64,000 bases of DNA from Gautieria morchelliformis. Its lineage: Eukaryota; Basidiomycota; Agaricomycetes; Gomphales; Gomphaceae. Numbering within the stretch: position 1 is the first letter of the stretch; the number at the start of each line of letters is the position of its first letter. This document shows, piece by piece, positions 63,897 through 64,000 of the stretch. The stretch spans positions 1-64,000 of the forward strand of contig WHVA01000535.1 of the NCBI GenBank assembly GCA_015179125.1, written 5' to 3'. The notes beneath the pieces were generated by a model, which made no database searches, had not been told where the DNA came from, and saw only the letters and a list, made by a program, of their open reading frames with translations. Position numbers and translations under genes: made by a program.

Positions 63897-64000
63897 CGGA
63901 GACACTTCTGAGAAGCTATTGGGTGTTGAGAAGCTTGCTACTGATGGAAGTAATTGGCCATTGTGGCGAGCCACTCTCATCAGTTATTTCGAGTCCAAAA
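63889..64000 (+). CDS. Copia-3 gag, N-terminal part (runs off the window)
   Basis: Open from ATG at 63889 to the end of the window (37 codons): MGPGDTSEKLLGVEKLATDG, then SNWPLWRATLISYFES, the gag N-terminal pattern (DGSN(Y/W)xxWR) common in fungal Copia elements. No break is visible in the part that can be seen. It would form the particle shell. Confidence 0.8.
   Translation, partial: MGPGDTSEKLLGVEKLATDGSNWPLWRATLISYFESK

Overview
This window looks like a repeat-rich, decaying accessory region of a filamentous basidiomycete (probably Agaricomycete) nuclear genome. The evidence is the short introns (about 48-75 nt, GT..AG, one GC..AG), a basidiomycete-type P450, a NACHT-ankyrin gene, Tup1-type WD40 exons, fragments of VPS33, tubulin cofactor A and an amine oxidase, and a mixture of Copia, Gypsy, LINE, pogo-like and hAT-like elements. 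I found no rRNA, no convincing tRNA and no CRISPR. Few protein genes are clearly intact; most recognisable genes are truncated or broken.

Layout. 1-9.9 kb: a Gypsy LTR, an amine-oxidase remnant, an AT-rich island (about 3.2-5.6 kb) with a PD-(D/E)XK-like ORF and a small lysine-rich ORF, a minus-strand Gypsy 3' end, and a minisatellite interrupted by a solo LTR and a 5'-truncated LINE. 9.96-21.07 kb: a very large inverted repeat (two arms of about 3.4 kb, spacer 4.3 kb). The spacer holds the first half of a short-chain reductase gene and a degenerate P450; the inner arm ends are the 3' half of that reductase. 21.2-26.9 kb: a dispersed repeat (called R1 here) joined to a truncated Gypsy element with an extra ORF after pol, itself split by a solo LTR. 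27.0-34.3 kb: a Copia element (Copia-1) carrying one insertion in pol and, in its 5' LTR, a pogo-like element that itself contains a hAT-like element. 34.5-38 kb: a VPS33 5' fragment and duplicated pieces of two unrecognised GC-rich genes (called X and Y). 38.4-43.7 kb: a second R1 copy split by a near-complete Copia-2. 43.9-45.8 kb: a gene with tandemly repeated micro-exons behind a large palindrome, then a TBCA-like gene. 46.2-55.8 kb: a third R1 copy and an inverted copy of the X/Y locus split by a full-length LINE. 56.0-61.7 kb: a NACHT-ankyrin gene spliced in frame into Tup1-like WD40 exons. 62.2-64 kb: a HET-E-style WD40 remnant and the start of a third Copia element.

Three themes link the regions. 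First, several insertions can be dated and proved inside the window, because target duplications are intact and the empty site is present elsewhere (R1 for Copia-2, the X/Y locus for the LINE, the other LTR for the pogo-like element). Second, independent elements and genes repeatedly show in-frame TGA where CGA (Arg) is expected, which fits C-to-T decay at CpG. Third, the most unusual objects are the five-fold repeated 54-nt exon / 48-nt intron gene at 44 kb, the 11-kb palindrome, and the NACHT-ankyrin-Tup1 chimera. Statements about protein families rest on motif recognition by eye; no database search was run.
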